Origin: an uncultured Eubacterium sp.
GTDB taxonomy: Bacteria; Bacillota; Clostridia; Lachnospirales; CAG-274
Direction of reading: 5' to 3'
Assembly: GCA_900551755.1 (NCBI GenBank)
Contig: URXK01000004.1
Coordinates: forward strand, 1 to 64,000
DNA length: 64,000 nt
The position numbers and the translations under genes were made by a program. Of this stretch, positions 28,094-36,617 are shown one piece after another. The notes under the pieces are model-generated. The model was not told where the DNA came from. It searched no databases and worked only from the letters and a program-made list of their open reading frames with translations. Every line of letters starts with the position of its first letter. Position 1 is the stretch's first letter.

Positions 28094-29647
28094 CTATTTG
28101 TAACTATTATTAATCTTAGTTGTTATATTAGCTGCTGCCTCTGAGTCAGCATTTTCAAGGTGAACACCATAAATATAATCACCATCTGCTGCAGCTGAGC
28201 AAACAGCACTTGCATCAAATGCAAAATTATCAATAACTACTGATTCAAATACAGTACCAGTTGTGTCGATGTTATCTTCGCCTACTGTGTCAATAGAGAG
28301 AACACTGCTAGTTTCAGCACTTGCCTTTGGAACAGCTGAAAGTATGTAAGCATCTGTACCATTTACATAAGCTGCTGGCTTAGATGCGTCACTAGACTGT
28401 GTAAGGTTAGCACCAACAACAACATTAACACTAAGAATACCAATGTTAGCACTTGAATAAATATAATAAGTACCAGCACCACTTAAATAATAATTTAAAG
28501 CAGTTGGTACAGCTGTAGCTGTTTCATTAACAGTTTTAACTGCACAAGCAACACTTGCTAATTCATTAGTACCGTCAGAAAGTACGCACTTTCTAGCTGC
28601 ATCAGCATTACTACCTGTAATAGCAACTACCTGAACATAACCAGCACCAGTTGTAGTAAACTTAATAGCTCTCTTGCTAGTGCTACCACTACCGTTAGTC
28701 TTTATTCTCTGAGTAAATGTAGTGTTACCAAATTTAGTATTAGCTGTGTCTACAGTTAAAGGATTGCTATCAGTAACTACTGTAAAGCAATCATTAAAAA
28801 CGCTTTCATTAGTAAAATTCTTACTTGTTTCTGAACCTAAATCTATATCATTAGCACTTAAAAATGCTGATGTTGAAATAGACTTAGCTGTAACCTTTTC
28901 TGTTAAGTCAAAGTCCTGACCAATAATATCAGATGTAACACTAATATCATTGATTGTTGCACCAAAATAGTCTGTACCATCTTCAATAACAACATCTACA
29001 GTTTCAATATTACCAATGTTTTCAAACTTATAAGAACCAGTTTCATCAGTTGTTACAGTTGAACTAGTTACATAATCACTACCCTTTAATTTAACAGTTA
29101 CGCCACTCTTAGCTACGCCATTAACCTTAACTGTACCAGATAATGAATAGTAAGCTGTTGGAGCAACAGATGACTTAACTTCAACTGTAGGGATTTTAGC
29201 ACTACTACTAGTTGCACCAACCATTGTACACACTGTATTTGCTGGTAAAGTAACAGTACCACCACCAGCAGGTACATCAGCACTATTTTCAGTACCATCA
29301 GCAGTCCAGCTTACCTTTGATGCCTTGCTATTAGTTTCAGTAAATGTAACTTTACACTCACTAGCTGGAGTTAAGAATTTAACACCATTACCATCATTTT
29401 TTAAGTTAAGACCTGCACTATCAACAGTACAAGTTGCAACAAAGCGACCATCACTTGATTTAACCTCTGTACCAGCCTTATTCTTTGAAAAAATACCATT
29501 TTTGGTTGTAACATTATAAGTTGAACCTATTTCCAAGGCAACTGTTGGATTAGCTGTAGGTAAAGCAGCAAATACAGACACAGAGCCTAAAGCAAGCATA
29601 GCTGCAACAGAAACTGCAACTGTACTAAACAATTTTTTAAATCTCAT
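28094..29647 (-). CDS. Secreted beta-sandwich protein, paralogue B
   Basis: The 517-residue protein has a signal peptide (about 1-27, cut at VFA/ALP) and a short N-terminal beta domain. It has the same carboxypeptidase-regulatory-like domain as paralogue A (YYSLSGTVKVNGVAKSGVTVKL, TDETGSYKFENIGNIETVDVVI). The jelly-roll-like module (KRAIKFTTTGAGYVQVVAITGS, GTYYIYSSANIGILSVNV) also matches. A unique acidic C-terminal extension of about 105 residues starts at VGANLTQSSDAS. Regions common to A and B imply duplication. No catalytic residues or anchor are visible. Codon usage matches the neighbouring genes. Confidence 0.75.
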   Translation of the reverse strand: MRFKKLFSTVAVSVAAMLALGSVSVFAALPTANPTVALEIGSTYNVTTKNGIFSKNKAGTEVKSSDGRFVATCTVDSAGLNLKNDGNGVKFLTPASECKVTFTETNSKASKVSWTADGTENSADVPAGGGTVTLPANTVCTMVGATSSSAKIPTVEVKSSVAPTAYYSLSGTVKVNGVAKSGVTVKLKGSDYVTSSTVTTDETGSYKFENIGNIETVDVVIEDGTDYFGATINDISVTSDIIGQDFDLTEKVTAKSISTSAFLSANDIDLGSETSKNFTNESVFNDCFTVVTDSNPLTVDTANTKFGNTTFTQRIKTNGSGSTSKRAIKFTTTGAGYVQVVAITGSNADAARKCVLSDGTNELASVACAVKTVNETATAVPTALNYYLSGAGTYYIYSSANIGILSVNVVVGANLTQSSDASKPAAYVNGTDAYILSAVPKASAETSSVLSIDTVGEDNIDTTGTVFESVVIDNFAFDASAVCSAAADGDYIYGVHLENADSEAAANITTKINNSYK

Positions 29648-29695
29648 TCCTATTCCTCCCTTGCATAAAGCATAAGATATTTTATTAACAATCTT

Positions 29696-29724
29696 ATTAT
29701 AACACTTTAGTGCAATACTTTCAA
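29696..29724 (-). promoter_or_regulatory. Promoter of secreted paralogue B and the 52-residue peptide
   Basis: On the minus strand TTGAAA and TATAAT are separated by 17 bp, about 50 bp upstream of the ATG at 29647. Confidence 0.7.
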
Positions 29725-29813
29725 GAAATTAGACTTAATATTATCTATTTTGTGTATTATGCACAAACATTAACTTATATTTATGACATTTTGACAAATA
29801 AATTATTAATTTT

Positions 29814-30398
29814 TTATGAAATTACATTTTCAATTACGCTCCAAAGCTCATCTCTGCCGTCCTTTGTTTCACTGCTAAAAGGAATTAATATATCATCTTT
29901 ATCAAGATTTAAAGACTTTCTAAGCATAGAAATATGCTTTGGCAACTGACTTCTCTTTAATTTGTCAGATTTAGTAGCAACAATTATGATTTTATAGCCA
30001 TAATGTCTTAACCAGTCATACATCATTTTATCGTTTTCGCCAGGCTCGTGTCTAATATCAATCAATAAAATAATTGCTCTAAGTTCTTCCCTTTTAAGAA
30101 GATAGTTTTCAATCATTTTGCCCCACTTTGCTATTTCAGTTTTAGGAGCTTTTGCATAACCATAACCAGGCAAGTCAACAAAATAAAGGGCATCTTCTAC
30201 ATTATAAAAATTAATAGTTCTAGTTTTTCCTGGATTTTGGCTAGTTCTAGCAATAGCCTTTCTGTAAACCATAGAATTAATTAAAGAACTTTTACCTACA
30301 TTAGATTTACCAGCAAAAGCAACTTCAAGTTTACCATCTGTAGGATATTGAGCAGGCTTAACAGCAACTGCATCTAAGGATACATTATTTACTTTCAT
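29814..30398 (-). CDS. engB: Ribosome biogenesis GTP-binding protein EngB (YsxC/YihA)
   Basis: EngB is a GTPase needed for 50S assembly. The 194-residue protein has G1 [13 protein letters not shown]3 DLPGYG, G4 TKSD (VATKSDKL) and the short N-terminal family stretch. It is monocistronic here, with its own promoter and the RBS ggaggtaa. Confidence 0.97.
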   Translation of the reverse strand: MKVNNVSLDAVAVKPAQYPTDGKLEVAFAGKSNVGKSSLINSMVYRKAIARTSQNPGKTRTINFYNVEDALYFVDLPGYGYAKAPKTEIAKWGKMIENYLLKREELRAIILLIDIRHEPGENDKMMYDWLRHYGYKIIIVATKSDKLKRSQLPKHISMLRKSLNLDKDDILIPFSSETKDGRDELWSVIENVIS

Positions 30399-30431
30399 AT
30401 TTACCTCCGTATTATTTCAAATTATTATTTT

Positions 30432-30460
30432 AATTTACTATATATATTAATTATTGTCAA
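30432..30460 (-). promoter_or_regulatory. Promoter of engB
   Basis: On the minus strand TTGACA and TAAATT are separated by 17 bp, about 35 bp upstream of the engB start. Confidence 0.6.
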
Positions 30461-30540
30461 GTTTTAGGCGTTTACGTTTTTTTAATCATTTTTTAATCTA
30501 AATTACACAGTTTATTAACAATTATGTTGTAATATAATAG

Positions 30541-30660
30541 TGTAGTTAAGGTTTTTGCCCCTAATTCTTTCCTTAACTACATAAGCCAAAGTCTTTTGTA
30601 ACTCCTCTTTTGTGGCTTTGGCATATAACAAAAATGACTGCTATGCAGTCATTTTTTTGT
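30541..30660 (+). ncRNA. Candidate small RNA with three hairpins
   Basis: A -10-like tataat at 30533-30538 is followed by three consecutive stems. Stem 1 is a perfect 11-bp tgtagttaagg/ccttaactaca (30541-30551 with 30571-30581). Stem 2 is gccaaag/ctttggc (30584-30590 with 30616-30622). Stem 3 is an 11-bp stem with a 3-nt loop (30632-30656) ending in a run of seven T. There is no open frame with an RBS. The -35 region is poor, which lowers confidence. The last hairpin also overlaps the 3' end of the opposite-strand gene, so it may simply be that gene's terminator. Confidence 0.35.
30631..30658. terminator. Hairpin terminator overlapping a stop codon
   Basis: aaaatgactgc and gcagtcatttt form an 11-bp stem with loop tat and T-runs on both strands. 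On the minus strand it includes the last codons and stop of the orphan sensor-like gene. On the plus strand it would end the candidate sRNA. Confidence 0.7.
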
Positions 30661-31267
30661 TTAGCTTATTAATATAAATACAACATACAACAATTATCCC
30701 ACTACTTAACACAGTTAATATAGCCAAGACTGCTGTATTAAAATAATAGTTGTTGCTATCTAAAACAGTCTTTACAGGACAAGTTAAACCTATTGTATAA
30801 TTACTATTATACTTGTTAACTGTGTTCCAAGCCATTAATTCTTCACCACGACTATTAACCTTAGTTATGATTTCATTACCCTGGCTTGCCAATAACACTT
30901 CAGATACATTTTTAACAATGTCTTTACCACTATTTAAAGAATAATCTTTATACAATTCTCTTGTAGTGGAATTTTTGTAGTTTTCAGTTGTTCTTAAATC
31001 TCTTTCATACACAACTATATTATCTCTATACACAAAACCATAAGAAACATCAAACTTAAATAACTTATTCAAAACATCAGGATTAACCGTATCTTCTTCA
31101 GATAATGTTTCAAATTCTGATACAATATATTCAATGAACTTGTTCTGGTCACGCTCATAGCAAGAAATAGTATAACTTCGTTGCATATAAAATATAGTTG
31201 TACTTGCTATAATATTTATTAAAGCAAATATAAGTCCTATAATTATTAAAACATTCGATTTTATCAC
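30641..31267 (-). CDS. Orphan sensor-like membrane protein
   Basis: This 208-residue protein from a GTG start (RBS gaggaa) has one membrane helix near the N-terminus (6-27), an extracytoplasmic domain of about 145 residues, and a second helix (about 178-200) followed by only eight residues. This is the layout of a Cache/PAS-like sensory half of a histidine kinase or chemoreceptor with no output domain. It might act with a separate partner. I do not recognise the domain family. Confidence 0.6.
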   Translation of the reverse strand: MIKSNVLIIIGLIFALINIIASTTIFYMQRSYTISCYERDQNKFIEYIVSEFETLSEEDTVNPDVLNKLFKFDVSYGFVYRDNIVVYERDLRTTENYKNSTTRELYKDYSLNSGKDIVKNVSEVLLASQGNEIITKVNSRGEELMAWNTVNKYNSNYTIGLTCPVKTVLDSNNYYFNTAVLAILTVLSSGIIVVCCIYINKLNKKMTA

Positions 31268-31310
31268 TTTAATTCCTCACAAATAAAAATATATTATCAA
31301 ATTATAAATA

Positions 31311-31339
31311 ATTATAATATATTTTTAATAATTTGTAAA
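31311..31339 (-). promoter_or_regulatory. Promoter of the orphan sensor gene
   Basis: On the minus strand TTTACA and TATAAT are separated by 17 bp, about 45 bp upstream of the GTG start. Confidence 0.55.
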
Positions 31340-31407
31340 GAATAAAATACATATTTTGTAATTTGTTAAATAAATTTATCAATTGTTTATTTTAGTATTA
31401 TTTTTTT

Positions 31408-33180
31408 CTACTTTTGAGCTTTTATTTTTTCGTCAAGTTCATTTAAGTACATCCATCTATCCATTTTGTTTGATAGCTGTTGCTCAAGTTCTTCCTTTTG
31501 TGCAGTAAGCTCCTGAAGTTTTGAATACTGACTAGCACACTTAGTCATTTCAATTTCAACATCAGCAATACTTTCTTCAAGTTTAGCTATTTCTTCGTCT
31601 ATAACAGCAAATTCTCTTTCCTCGTTATAAGACATTTTTAACTTCTTAGCACCCTTATCCCAAGTTTTAGCCTCACTTTTTTCAGCCCTAATAGCTTCCT
31701 TAGGCTTTTGCTTTTCAATATAGTCGCTATAGCCACCTTCATATTGCTTAATATAACCATTACCTTCAAAGGCAAATATTCTGTCAACGCATTTATCAAG
31801 GAAATATCTATCGTGAGATACAGTTATAACTGCACCGTCAAAGCCGTCAAGATAATTTTCAAGTATTGTAAGAGTTTCAATATCCAAATCATTTGTAGGC
31901 TCATCTAAGAAAAGAATATTAGGAGCAGACATAAGAACTCTAAGCAAATAAAGTCGTCTTCTTTCACCACCAGATAACTTGCTAATTGGCGAATACTGCA
32001 TTTCACCATTAAATAAAAATCTTTCCAAAAGCTGTGATGCTGATATTTTGCCATCACGAGTATTAATAAACTCACCTACATCTTTTATGTAGTCAATTAC
32101 TCTTTGATTTTCGTTCATATCATCATTTTCTTGAGCAAAAATTCCTATTTTAACAGTTTCACCCATAGCCACAGTACCGCTATCAGGCTTAATTTTGCCA
32201 ATAAGGATATTAACAAGAGTAGATTTGCCACAGCCATTAGTACCTATGATACCAATTCTATCGTTTTTAAGAACAATATAGCTAAAGTCCTTTATTAATA
32301 CCTTGTCACCGTAGGCTTTGCAAATATTTTCTGCTTCAATAGTCTTTCTGCCAAGTCTTGAAGATAAACCAGCAATTTCAACATTTTGCTTTTTTGTTGG
32401 ACCTGTCATATTTGATATTTCTTCAAATCTTTCAAGTCTAGCCTTTTGTTTAGTTGACCTAGCTTGAGCTCCTCTCCTAACCCATTCAAGCTCTGTTCTA
32501 AGAAAGTTTTGTCTTTTTCTTTCGTTAGCAGCCTCTCTTTCTTCTCTTTCAGCCTTAAGCTCAAGAAATTGGCTGTAGTTGCCGTCATAGGTATACATTT
32601 TTCCTTTGTCAAGTTCAATAGTTTTGTTTACAACCCTATCAAGGAAATATCTGTCGTGAGTAACCATTAAGAGAGCCTTAGTAGTTTTCTTAAGGTTTGC
32701 CTCAAGCCACATAACTGTATCATTATCAATGTGGTTAGTAGGCTCGTCTAATATAAGCAAATCAACAGGAGAAATCATAGCAGCAGCAAGAGCAACTCTT
32801 TTTCTCTGACCACCAGAAAGCTCACTAATAGGTTGAAAATAGTCCATAATGCCAAGTCTAGTAAGTATAGACTTAGCATTACTTTCTTCATTAGGAGTAG
32901 ATATATCACATATTCTATTCATATAATCCATAACTACTTCATTATCTAAGAATACAGGTATCTGTGGCAAATAGCCAACCCTTAAGCCATTCATTGTGAT
33001 AACTTGTCCGCTGTCAGCTTCTTCATCACCAGCAATTACTTTAAGCAAAGTAGACTTACCAGTACCGTTGACGCCAATTATACCTATTTTATCCTTATCA
33101 TCAATACCAAATGTTAAATTGTCAAAAATCACCTTTTCACCAAAGGATTTTTTTAAATTTTCAACTGTCAATAAATTCAT
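31408..33180 (-). CDS. ABC-F family ATPase, Uup-like
   Basis: The 590-residue soluble protein has two ABC domains in one chain (Walker A GVNGTGKST and GTNGCGKST; signatures LSGGQRKR and LSGGERRR; LILDEPTNHID and LFLDEPTNDLD). The arginine-rich linker is between them, and the C-terminal coiled coil (about 520-590) is of Uup type. ABC-F proteins act on the ribosome in translation rescue or, in some cases, antibiotic protection. The sequence does not single out a resistance determinant. It starts 2 bp after the cyclophilin gene. Confidence 0.93.
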   Translation of the reverse strand: MNLLTVENLKKSFGEKVIFDNLTFGIDDKDKIGIIGVNGTGKSTLLKVIAGDEEADSGQVITMNGLRVGYLPQIPVFLDNEVVMDYMNRICDISTPNEESNAKSILTRLGIMDYFQPISELSGGQRKRVALAAAMISPVDLLILDEPTNHIDNDTVMWLEANLKKTTKALLMVTHDRYFLDRVVNKTIELDKGKMYTYDGNYSQFLELKAEREEREAANERKRQNFLRTELEWVRRGAQARSTKQKARLERFEEISNMTGPTKKQNVEIAGLSSRLGRKTIEAENICKAYGDKVLIKDFSYIVLKNDRIGIIGTNGCGKSTLVNILIGKIKPDSGTVAMGETVKIGIFAQENDDMNENQRVIDYIKDVGEFINTRDGKISASQLLERFLFNGEMQYSPISKLSGGERRRLYLLRVLMSAPNILFLDEPTNDLDIETLTILENYLDGFDGAVITVSHDRYFLDKCVDRIFAFEGNGYIKQYEGGYSDYIEKQKPKEAIRAEKSEAKTWDKGAKKLKMSYNEEREFAVIDEEIAKLEESIADVEIEMTKCASQYSKLQELTAQKEELEQQLSNKMDRWMYLNELDEKIKAQK

Positions 33181-33182
33181 AA

Positions 33183-34019
33183 TTAATAAGTTCCTACATC
33201 AATACTGTTTATAATAACATCTTCAACAGGCTTGTCATTTTCGCCAGTCTGAACATTTGCAATGGCATCAACAATATCCATACCCTCATAAACCTGACCA
33301 AAAATAGTGTAGTCAAGGTCAAGAGCTGGGTAACCACCTAACTTGCCATAAGCGTCAATAACTTCCTGAGGGAATACATCACCAATAGTAAGTCTGTCGC
33401 CCTTCTTGTTAGTAAATGTTCTCTGTGAACTTGGGCTTTGATAAATACCAGACTTGTCATTGTTTTCAATCATCTGCTTCATCTGTTCACCCTGATTGTT
33501 CTGAACAATGTAGAACTGGCTACCATTAGTATCAGGACCAGCATTAGCCATACATAAAGCACCTCTAAAACTTCTTAAATCTAAAGATACTTCATTTTCA
33601 AATGGTGCGTTCCAAATACTCTCACCACCAGTACCATCACCCTTAGGGTCACCACCTTGAATCATAAAGTCCTTAATAACTCTGTGGAATGATACACCGT
33701 TGTAATATCCGTCCTTTGCGTGAGTAACAAAGTTCTCAACAGCCTTTGGAGCATAGTCTGGGAAGAACCAAACCTTAATATCACCCTTATTAGTGTGGAG
33801 TGTAGCTATAGTATCGCCTTTCTGAACACCCTTAAGCTGTGGAAGCCCAGTATAATCAGCTACAGTAGTACCTGATGAAGTTTTTTCATTAGATGCTGAG
33901 TCACTGCTGTTTGTAGTTTCTTCATTTGTAGTATTATCAGTTGTAGATATAGTACCACAAGCAGTAAGGCTAAGAGCAGTTAAAGCCAAAGTTAATCCTA
34001 AAACAAGTTTCTTTTTCAT
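33183..34019 (-). CDS. Cyclophilin-type peptidyl-prolyl isomerase lipoprotein
   Basis: The 278-residue protein starts with a lipoprotein signal and lipobox (LSLTACG, Cys 21) and a Ser/Thr/Asn-rich linker (about 22-60). The cyclophilin domain follows (VSFHRVIKDFMIQGGDPKGDGTGG, FRGALCMANAGPDTNGSQFYIV). It should catalyse proline isomerisation of proteins on the outer face of the membrane. It has its own promoter and is followed immediately by the ABC-F gene. Confidence 0.94.
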   Translation of the reverse strand: MKKKLVLGLTLALTALSLTACGTISTTDNTTNEETTNSSDSASNEKTSSGTTVADYTGLPQLKGVQKGDTIATLHTNKGDIKVWFFPDYAPKAVENFVTHAKDGYYNGVSFHRVIKDFMIQGGDPKGDGTGGESIWNAPFENEVSLDLRSFRGALCMANAGPDTNGSQFYIVQNNQGEQMKQMIENNDKSGIYQSPSSQRTFTNKKGDRLTIGDVFPQEVIDAYGKLGGYPALDLDYTIFGQVYEGMDIVDAIANVQTGENDKPVEDVIINSIDVGTY

Positions 34020-34055
34020 CTTTTTATCTCCTTTACATTTATAACACTAATATTA

Positions 34056-34084
34056 ATGATATTTAATTATTTATTTTTTGTCAA
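34056..34084 (-). promoter_or_regulatory. Promoter of the cyclophilin/ABC-F operon
   Basis: On the minus strand TTGACA and TATCAT are separated by 17 bp, about 40 bp upstream of the ATG at 34019. Confidence 0.65.
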
Positions 34085-34123
34085 GTATTTAAAGAAAGAT
34101 AAATAAATTTTTCATAATTATGG

Positions 34124-34672
34124 TCAAATATCCTTTTTTATCAAAGCATCGTATATACTGTCGGCTATAATTTCAGACATATTCATTACAATAGATAATC
34201 TTGTACTTTGTAGCTGAACTATTCCATTTGTACTCCACTTGTTTACAATACCGGTTATTGATATATCACCAACAGCCCTTAACTTTTTAGAAATGCCAGC
34301 ACCGGGACTTAAAGAACCAGCCCAAACACTCATACTTCCAATGTGATTGTATATACCTAAGCAAGCATCAACAGCCAAAACTAAGGGATTGTTGTAATAA
34401 TTATAAAGATGATTAATTTTTTCTTCTATATTTATAGCGTGAACAGGTCTGTCAATAGTTCCAATAACATTGTTGACACCCATTTTAGTCAATTTAGTAC
34501 CAACCAGAGGACCTAATGAGTCACCAGTTGCCCTATCTGTTCCAATACAGAACACAACTACATCACTATATTTTTTATATTTTTTTACTATATGCTTTTT
34601 AATGCTATTGCTTAATAAATACCTGCTGTTATCATCATCAGCATATATATATTCTCTGTTATTAAACACCAT
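34124..34672 (-). CDS. yyaC: Putative sporulation protein YyaC (GPR-like protease fold)
   Basis: The 182-residue protein has the YyaC signatures VVFCIGTDRATGDSLGPLVGTKL, HAINIEEKI, LVLAVDACLG and WAGSLSPGAGI. YyaC is related to the germination protease fold and is linked to sporulation. It is divergently transcribed from the LysM/histidine-kinase operon, with 170 bp between. Confidence 0.93.
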   Translation of the reverse strand: MVFNNREYIYADDDNSRYLLSNSIKKHIVKKYKKYSDVVVFCIGTDRATGDSLGPLVGTKLTKMGVNNVIGTIDRPVHAINIEEKINHLYNYYNNPLVLAVDACLGIYNHIGSMSVWAGSLSPGAGISKKLRAVGDISITGIVNKWSTNGIVQLQSTRLSIVMNMSEIIADSIYDALIKKDI

Positions 34673-34779
34673 ATCACCTCTTTTATAATATAGGCAAAAT
34701 ATGCGTGATTTATGTATTTGCCCATTTTACACAATTTTGAAAATATTTGCTTACAAAACATAAGGACAAGCAACAGCCT

Positions 34780-34815
34780 TTGACATAATATCATCAAGCA
34801 GTTTGATATTATACT
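34780..34815 (+). promoter_or_regulatory. Promoter region of the LysM/kinase operon with a dyad
   Basis: TTGACA (34780-34785) begins a perfect 9-bp inverted repeat, ataatatca (34785-34793) and tgatattat (34804-34812), spanning the -35 to -10 interval. The -10 is uncertain (tttgat with 16-bp spacing, or tattat with 21 bp). A repressor bound to the dyad would block the promoter. Confidence 0.4.
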
Positions 34816-34843
34816 TTCATAAAAATAAAAGGAGAGTGTCAAA

Positions 34844-35914
34844 ATGACTAATGACGAAGTTACAAACTTACCAAACAATGTTAAACAAGTTGGCAGTATA
34901 TCTGACGGAAACAGAATATACTTAGAAGACTATGCTTGTACATATTTAGAGCAATACGCAGCATCGGAAGGTGGGAAAGAAAAGATTGCCCTTTTAGTCG
35001 GTCGCAACCTAACAATAAATGATGACTGTGTTTTGTTTATTAACGGCATTATACAAGGCAAATACACTATTCAAAAAAATGGTATGATTGAGCTAACAGA
35101 AAAAAGCTGGCAATATATAGAAAAACAGCTCAATCTATATTTTAAGGACTGCCAAGTTGTAGGCTGGGCTTATGTTCAACCAGGATTTGAAGATTACATA
35201 AGTGAAAAACTGTGTAATTTTCAAAAAAGCAATATAACAAAAGGACTTCAAGTTTTATACATAACCGACCCAACAGAAAAAATATCTGGTTTTTATAAAT
35301 GGAATAACAATGAGGAAGTATTTAACAATATAAAAGGCTACATTATTTATTATGAAAAAAATGATGGTATGCACGAATATATGCTGGAAAACAAAATAAA
35401 AGAGGACAAGCCAGTTGAAACAGCAGAAGAACAACTGAAAAATGATGCAGGTGCAAAGGCAAGAAAAATAGCAACCTCCAAAGTTCAAAAAAAGGCAAAG
35501 CATTATGCCACAGTTGACCAAAGCAAAACAATAAATTTGTTAAGCAGTTTAAGTTTTGTTATGTTGCTGGTATGTTTTATTATGGGAGCTACATTGGTTC
35601 AAAATGATGACAAGCTAAATCAGTTAGAGGCACAGCTTACAGCTCTTGAAAGTGAATTTCAAAATACAAAGGCAGTATTTGCCTCTTATGCAGAAACTAC
35701 TACAGTAACAACAACAGAAGCTCCAACAGAGGCAACAACTGCACAAGCTACAGCACAGGTTGAACACACTAAGTACAAGGTTCAGCAAGGTGACACATTA
35801 ATAAGCATAAGCAAGGCTAAATATGGCAACACAGCTAAGGTAAGAGAAATAAGACAGCTAAACAATATGGAAAATGACAAAATCGTTGTTGGCAAAACAA
35901 TACTTTTGCCTTAG
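34844..35914 (+). CDS. Membrane LysM protein with inactive MPN/JAMM-like N-terminal domain
   Basis: The 356-residue protein has an N-terminal domain (about 25-185) that matches the MPN/JAB pattern: EKIALLVGR, VVGWAYVQPGFEDYIS (105-120), VLYITDP, and a closing GYIIYY strand. The metal-binding H-x-H-P of active JAMM proteases is here Y-V-Q-P, and the downstream aspartate position is leucine. The domain therefore looks catalytically dead. A lysine-rich linker leads to one membrane helix (230-252), then a Thr-rich stalk and a C-terminal LysM domain (309-356, VQQGDTLISISKAKYG). Topology should put LysM outside on peptidoglycan and the MPN domain in the cytosol. RBS aaaggaga; the stop is 11 bp before the kinase ATG. 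Confidence 0.85.
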   Translation: MTNDEVTNLPNNVKQVGSISDGNRIYLEDYACTYLEQYAASEGGKEKIALLVGRNLTINDDCVLFINGIIQGKYTIQKNGMIELTEKSWQYIEKQLNLYFKDCQVVGWAYVQPGFEDYISEKLCNFQKSNITKGLQVLYITDPTEKISGFYKWNNNEEVFNNIKGYIIYYEKNDGMHEYMLENKIKEDKPVETAEEQLKNDAGAKARKIATSKVQKKAKHYATVDQSKTINLLSSLSFVMLLVCFIMGATLVQNDDKLNQLEAQLTALESEFQNTKAVFASYAETTTVTTTEAPTEATTAQATAQVEHTKYKVQQGDTLISISKAKYGNTAKVREIRQLNNMENDKIVVGKTILLP

Positions 35915-35925
35915 AGGTGGTCAAA

Positions 35926-36555
35926 ATGGATATGAATAATGAATTAGCAGCAGCTCTTGCCCACGAAATAAAAAATCCAATTGCTATAATTAGAGCAAAT
36001 ATTGACTACATTAAGTTATCGGTCAATCCAAGCCTAACAAATTGCTTTAATGTAATAGAAAAAGAATTAAACAAACTTAATTCATTAATAACAGACTACA
36101 CCACAATATTTCAGCCTAACAATAAAAATGAGCTAATATTTATTGAAGATTTAATATATGATGTTGCCGAGGAATTTAATATAATAACATCAAAGGAAAT
36201 ACACTTTACATTTAACATTGACAGTGAAATAAATATAATGGGTGATTACAAAAAGCTGTCAATACTACTTTTTAACTTATATAAAAATTCAGTTGAGGCA
36301 ATAAAAGAAAAAGGAACTATAAACACAAAAATGTATCAAAAAAACAATATTATATATATCGAAATATCTGATACAGGCTGTGGCATACCAGAGGGTTTAA
36401 TAAATAATATCGGCACACCATTTTTAACAACAAAGGCTAACGGAAGTGGCTTAGGAATAATGATTTGCAAAACAATTGTTGATGCACACAATGGAAAAAT
36501 GTTAATTGAAAACACAAAAAAAGGCTGCAAAACCACCCTAGAATTTCACAAATAA
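35926..36555 (+). CDS. Soluble histidine kinase
   Basis: The 209-residue protein has only the transmitter core: H box AHEIKNPIAI with phospho-acceptor H13, N box LFNLYKNSVEAI, G1 SDTGCGIP, F box FLTTKA and G2 GSGLGI. No sensor or membrane segment exists in the protein. Its gene is 11 bp after the LysM/MPN membrane protein, a likely partner. No response regulator is adjacent, so an orphan kinase feeding a distant regulator such as Spo0A is possible but unproven. I prefer the ATG at 35926 (gaggtgg just upstream) over the GTG at 35917, which lies within that RBS. Confidence 0.9.
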   Translation: MDMNNELAAALAHEIKNPIAIIRANIDYIKLSVNPSLTNCFNVIEKELNKLNSLITDYTTIFQPNNKNELIFIEDLIYDVAEEFNIITSKEIHFTFNIDSEINIMGDYKKLSILLFNLYKNSVEAIKEKGTINTKMYQKNNIIYIEISDTGCGIPEGLINNIGTPFLTTKANGSGLGIMICKTIVDAHNGKMLIENTKKGCKTTLEFHK

Positions 36556-36617
36556 ATTTGCTATTTTGCCAAATTTGAGGTATACTATTCTTATTCTACT
36601 TAAGGAGAAATACACCA

